DNA from: Oscillospiraceae bacterium | GTDB taxonomy: Bacteria > Bacillota > Clostridia > Oscillospirales > Ruminococcaceae | Direction: 5' to 3' | Assembly (NCBI GenBank): GCA_017394565.1 | Contig: JAFPXW010000228.1 | Coordinates: 1-5,475, forward strand | Length of the DNA: 5,475 nucleotides | Shown here: positions 4,358 to 5,475 of the stretch, piece by piece | Layout: every line of letters starts with the position of its first letter | Numbering within the stretch: position 1 is the stretch's first letter | Position numbers and translations under genes: made by a program | The notes under the pieces: generated by a model | What the model was told of the DNA's origin: nothing | Databases searched by the model: none | Seen by the model: the letters and a program-made list of their open reading frames with translations, nothing else

Positions 4358-5475
4358 ATGGCATTAGAAGGCGCACTGACAACCAACCAGAAGGTTCTGG
4401 ATTGGGTACAGGAATGCATTGACCTGTGCAAGCCTGACAAGGTAGTATGGATCGACGGATCTAAGGAGCAGCTCGATGAGCTGATCAAGGAGGTTACTTC
4501 CCTTCCGGACGGCGACCCGAATAAGATGTGGCATCTCAACGAGGAGAAGCTCCCCGGCTGTCTGTATCACAGAACTGCTGTCAACGACGTAGCTCGTGTT
4601 GAGGACAGAACTTTCATCTGCACCAAGACCAAGGAAGATGCAGGCCCGACCAACAACTGGATGGATCCGCAGGAGATGTACGCTAAGCTCCGCCCGATGT
4701 ACGACGGCTCCATGAAGGGTCAGACCATGTATGTGATCCCGTACAGCATGGGTCCGGTGACTTCCCCGATCTCCAAGGTCGGTGTTGAGCTGACTGACTC
4801 CATCTACGTTGTTCTGAATATGAACATCATGACCCGTATGGGCAAGGCTGCTTTCGAGAAGCTCGGCGATTCCAACGACTTCGTTCGCGGTCTGCACTCC
4901 AAGGCAGACGTTGATCCGGAGAAGCGTTACATCGTTCAGTTCCCGGAGGACAACACCATCTGGTCCATCAACTCTGCATACGGCGGCAACGTTATCCTGT
5001 CCAAGAAGTGCTTCGCTCTGCGTATCGCTTCCTTCCAGGGTAAGAACGAAGGCTGGATGGCTGAGCATATGCTCATCCTCGGCGTTCAGAAGCCGAATGG
5101 TGAGACCAAGTACATCACCGCTGCATTCCCGTCTGCTTGCGGCAAGACCAACCTCGCAATGCTGATCCCGCCGGAGGGCTACCTCAAGAACGGCTACAAG
5201 GTATTCACCGTTGGTGATGATATCGCTTGGCTGAAGCCCGGCAAGGACGGCAGACTGTACGCGATCAATCCGGAGAACGGTTTCTTCGGCGTTGCACCGG
5301 GTACAAACGAGAACTCCAACTACAACGCACTGGCTGCTACCAAGAAGAATGCGATCTTCACAAACGTAGCACTCGACAACTCCGACAACACCGTTTGGTG
5401 GGAGAAGCTGACCAAGGAAGCTCCGGAGGATGCGACCGAGTGGACCGGCATCAAGTGCAACGGTAAGGAGTGGAC
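4358..5475 (+). CDS. pckG: Phosphoenolpyruvate carboxykinase, GTP type (3' end cut by the window)
   Basis: The first 372 codons of an enzyme normally about 600 residues long. It interconverts oxaloacetate plus GTP with phosphoenolpyruvate, CO2 and GDP in the cytoplasm. In anaerobic Clostridia it often runs toward oxaloacetate, fixing CO2 and making GTP during fermentation; that direction is inference here. GTP-type family blocks seen: YSMGPVTSPISKVGVELTDS (129-148), NMNIMTRMG, YGGN (209-212), the P-loop FPSACGKTNLAM with the reactive Cys at 261, and VGDDIAWL with metal/nucleotide-site Asp287 and Asp288. This differs from the ATP-type enzyme. AAGGAGGT (4343-4350) lies 7 bases before the ATG. 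Codon use is strongly biased, as in highly expressed genes. It follows its own consensus promoter. Confidence 0.97.
   Translation, partial: MALEGALTTNQKVLDWVQECIDLCKPDKVVWIDGSKEQLDELIKEVTSLPDGDPNKMWHLNEEKLPGCLYHRTAVNDVARVEDRTFICTKTKEDAGPTNNWMDPQEMYAKLRPMYDGSMKGQTMYVIPYSMGPVTSPISKVGVELTDSIYVVLNMNIMTRMGKAAFEKLGDSNDFVRGLHSKADVDPEKRYIVQFPEDNTIWSINSAYGGNVILSKKCFALRIASFQGKNEGWMAEHMLILGVQKPNGETKYITAAFPSACGKTNLAMLIPPEGYLKNGYKVFTVGDDIAWLKPGKDGRLYAINPENGFFGVAPGTNENSNYNALAATKKNAIFTNVALDNSDNTVWWEKLTKEAPEDATEWTGIKCNGKEW

Noticed and set aside
4364..5068. Minus-strand ORF (234 codons) opposite pckG
   Set aside because: It is antisense to unmistakable PEP carboxykinase sequence and has no family features.
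1..5475. CRISPR arrays, tRNAs, rRNAs or insertion sequences
   Set aside because: No regularly spaced repeats, cloverleaf elements, rRNA motifs, transposase frames or terminal inverted repeats were seen.

Overview
The window looks like chromosome from an endospore-forming Clostridia bacterium, most likely of the Oscillospiraceae/Ruminococcaceae type. The evidence is two spoVA genes behind a sigma-G-like promoter, strong AAGGAGG-type ribosome binding sites, consensus sigma-A promoters, and a GTP-type PEP carboxykinase. The coding backbone has moderate GC; the block from about 2842 to 4230 is visibly more AT-rich. No rRNA, tRNA, CRISPR array or transposase was seen.

Layout. (1) 1-337: rpmB (ribosomal protein L28) as a single-gene unit with its own promoter and terminator. 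(2) 426-1369: an SseB-family protein, also monocistronic, with an extended -10 promoter, a probable TTG start and a strong terminator. (3) 1371-2801, minus strand: spoVAD-spoVAE, the pair that helps load dipicolinic acid into the forespore. They follow a near-perfect sigma-G promoter. spoVAC, the usual third member, is not beside them. (4) 2806-3515, minus strand: a small secreted, very basic protein of unknown family. A 5' leader of about 258 nt precedes it and contains a class I cyclic di-GMP riboswitch (GEMM-I). The bases after the aptamer can form two mutually exclusive structures around the Shine-Dalgarno sequence, which suggests translational control, most simply an OFF switch. (5) 3401-3913, plus strand: a small XRE-family regulator. 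Its promoter and the riboswitch promoter point at each other, so the two transcripts should overlap at their 5' ends. An inverted repeat between them is a candidate operator. (6) 3914-4357: non-coding DNA with a terminator, small palindromes and a perfect-consensus promoter. (7) 4358 to the right edge: the first 372 codons of pckG, cut by the window end.

The standout is segment 4: a c-di-GMP riboswitch controlling an uncharacterised cationic exported protein, divergent from and overlapping an XRE regulator, set between a sporulation operon and a housekeeping gene. All functional statements come from reading sequence and structure by eye; no database search or folding program was run.
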